A stretch of DNA of 64,000 nt from Aquanectria penicillioides (taxonomy: Eukaryota; Ascomycota; Sordariomycetes; Hypocreales; Nectriaceae): the NCBI GenBank assembly GCA_003415625.1, contig PYIU01000002.1, positions 3,224,001 through 3,288,000 of the forward strand, written 5' to 3'. The notes beneath the pieces are model-generated. The model was given only the letters and a program-made list of their open reading frames with translations, had not been told where the DNA came from and made no database searches. Positions within the stretch are counted from its first letter, which is position 1. Each line of letters starts with the position of its first letter. Positions 61,764-64,000 of this stretch are shown here, piece after piece. Made by a program: the position numbers and the translations under genes.

Positions 61764-64000
61764 ATACACTTGACAACTCAGCAAGTCCACTTTTAGTATC
61801 CACAAGTTGCCTTGTTAGGCCCGAAAAGGGTGCTGGTGGCAAAGATGTGTCTGCTAGACAAGCCGTCACAAGAACTTACTTTGCTGGAGCTCCAAGAGGG
61901 GCGGCGGAACTGCTACGAAGTACAGTACACAAACCTCGTCCCAAGCCATATCTTGGAGACCGATCGCGGCTCGCCCGAAAGGACGCCAATGATGATGCCC
62001 GACTCCTCATCGAGGTGCTGACGCAAGGGATGTCAACAGTCATGTCCCGAGCCAACCGTGCGCCTATCATGTCGTGGGCAGTGTGTACAGTGCAGTGGGT
62101 ATCCAAGGCGCCATGATATTGTCGACGGTTGTCACAGCCGCCGTGTTACCAGTATCACTCGAGACATTACTCGGGGAAGGCGGACAGCGCAGTTGGTCAC
62201 TTTGGCCTGTTTCGCAAGGTCACTCGCTCACTCGCTGCAGAGGGTTACACTGAGCTGGCAGTGTGGGTGCATTGCTTCTATTTAGGGCGGCAAGGGTAAA
62301 TTTCCCAAGCTGTGCACTGCATCTAGCCAGGGGACACAGCTCTGTAGATAATGGACGGTAATGACGAAGGAAATGGAACACACCACTGCAATCCCAGAAA
62401 CGCCAGCTAATTTCTCAAAGCCTATCGGAACTCTCATGGGAATTCGCAATTGCCAGCGGGTTTCAAGTCTTCGATGTCACAAGAGGCGTTCTGTGGCTCA
62501 ATGGAGTCGACAAACCGGTCACATCTTCCCGCCATCATCCTCACAGCCCGATCTGATACGTAGACTCAGAGCCTGTCACTACCCTCAATCCACAGCGTAC
62601 GTGCTGTGGGATGTGGACCCGCAACCTGGGCAGAACCCACATCTCAGGTACCGAGTGGGGTTGAGACACGACGAACTCACGGAGTGCCCGAAGACAGAAC
62701 GGTCTCGACTCTACGCTAGACCCTCATGAGAGGAGAATTTACGCACCTCCGCTTATGGCGGCTTCTGAACGGGAACAACTTATCTGTTTCCAGTTTCCCC
62801 GTTCCGGGGACTCGCCTCTAATTGCTCAATGAACGTTAGTTGGATTACCGCATTTGTTTGTTTCGGAGCTCCAAGCATCTGGGAGACCCAGGTGGCATGA
62901 CTTATCCCGGGATGGTCTCCTTAAGATGTGCATTATACCGCGGAAGAGGCGCCGGAGATTTGGGCCTCTGCGGGTCGGAGAGGAAACATCTTGGCGCAGG
63001 TGTGATGGACACACAACAATTGACCACCCAAGCCTCCACGTAAAAATGACCATTCACTACACTCATGAGCATATCAATACTGATGCCAGTGGGGAGGCAA
63101 AAGCTGTTCCACCTCTACAGGATCGCCAGTGCTAGAAGCGGCGAGGACGGGTGCCCAGAACGTCCGGACCGTTCTCGACAGCTGTGGGTTGTCCCTCTCA
63201 ATGAATGATGCGTGTTCCGGGTGTGTGTGTGAGTGTGCCGGGGAAATGGCGGGGAAGATCTTGTCGATCGCCTCGGCCACCGTGTGGAAGCTGCGGCTCT
63301 GGACCGCCGAAACACAACGCGCAACACCGGGCGGACCCAAACAAGCGGTGCCAGCCCTCGGCCCCCCGGCCCATCAATCCCCAAAGCGGAAAGTCCTCAA
63401 CCACCTGTGATCAGACCAAACGTCCATTCATGCAGCGAAGGGGCTGAGCTGCTGGCCCAATTGAGCATCCACGTCCGTGGTGATGGGCTTCTTCGGCACT
63501 TGCGCATGGCTCATCGCAGCTGGCCACGCCCAGCGAAACGAGTCAACTGCAACTGCAAGTCCAAAAAATCTCTGTCGATGGGCGGGTCCCTTCTATCCAA
63601 GCCCGCGTACGCAAACCAAAGAGAGGCCCGCAGCATTGAAGAAAAGCTTGAGGTTTAACGAGCATGGTTAGCCCCGGCTCCTTGTTCTCGGCTACATGCG
63701 CTAGTTTGAGCACCTCCGATCCGTCTGGCGAAGAGTGTGTTTGGTTGAGCAACGAAGAAATAGCAGCAATAGACAATCAGCATTCGACACCTTTCACACG
63801 CAAATCCCATCCGTTGTCAGCACCAGCCCTCAGGTTAGGTATGCCCGTTGTGAACCCCACTCATCCACCCACCCGCCGGCTTGCTCTCATCAGAGACAAT
63901 ACTAACAATTTCGATTCTTGGCGCATCTCTTGGCGGCCATTGGCCAGTCGTGAGATCAACACGCGCACAAGACTTGGCGCCAATGAGGAAGGGCTGGGTT

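Larger units (their letters stand above)
57200..64000. other. 6.8 kb without recognisable genes, upstream of homeobox gene
   Basis: Presumed leader and promoter of the homeobox gene near 57200-57800, then GC-rich DNA with many short open frames and no known domain. It contains a CATCCA/CACGCC minisatellite (58025-58110) and an AT-rich element with inverted ends (61541-61763). Frames such as 57794-58441 (+) and 63233-63658 (+) read through repeats or show no family likeness. Confidence 0.5.

Overview
The window is nuclear DNA of a filamentous ascomycete (Pezizomycotina), most likely Sordariomycetes and probably Hypocreales. The signs are introns of about 44-155 nt (one near 290 nt) with GTAAGT/GTATGT-type donors and CTAAC/CTGAC-type branch points, a Zn2Cys6 regulator, a Trs65-type TRAPP subunit, a fungal homeobox regulator and a fungal OTT_1508-type deaminase. 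The species cannot be named from sequence alone.

Layout. 0-6 kb: a fungal zinc-finger protein of unknown role (-), a BET2-like Rab geranylgeranyltransferase beta subunit (-) and an alpha/beta hydrolase (+). 6-9 kb: no gene, then a RhoGAP protein (+, 9.0-11.4 kb). 12.2-23.2 kb is a dense housekeeping block: RRS1 (-), RSM23/DAP3 (+), MCM7 (-), PEX1 (+) and a MET22/HAL2-like bisphosphate nucleotidase (-), arranged as divergent and convergent pairs. 23.9-32.6 kb is more accessory: the OTT_1508-family deaminase (-), a Zn2Cys6 transcription factor (+) and a phytanoyl-CoA-dioxygenase-like enzyme (+). 33.8-52.1 kb is a second conserved block: CHD1 (-), RLI1/ABCE1 (+), PRP40 (-), TRS65 (+) and SLD3 (-). 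From 52 kb to the end there is one gene, a homeobox transcription factor (-, 55.4-57.2 kb), inside more than 10 kb without other recognisable genes; this stretch holds simple repeats and an AT-rich element with inverted-repeat ends.

Themes. MCM7 and SLD3 both act in replication origin licensing and firing, and both have an MCB-type ACGCGT hexamer about 190-250 bp upstream; MCM7 shares its promoter with PEX1. RRS1, RSM23 and RLI1 serve ribosome production or recycling. CHD1 and PRP40 link chromatin and splicing, and both carry the same Arg-Asp hexanucleotide repeat.

The most striking observation is technical but decides how the window must be read. At least seven genes, including the conserved RRS1, RSM23, MCM7 and PRP40, can only be read through if one base is added at a short C or G run. 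Every break has the same sign (one base missing). This points to homopolymer under-calling in the assembly rather than to pseudogenes. The most interesting biology is the deaminase-family gene, whose two active-site motifs are separated by one such break.
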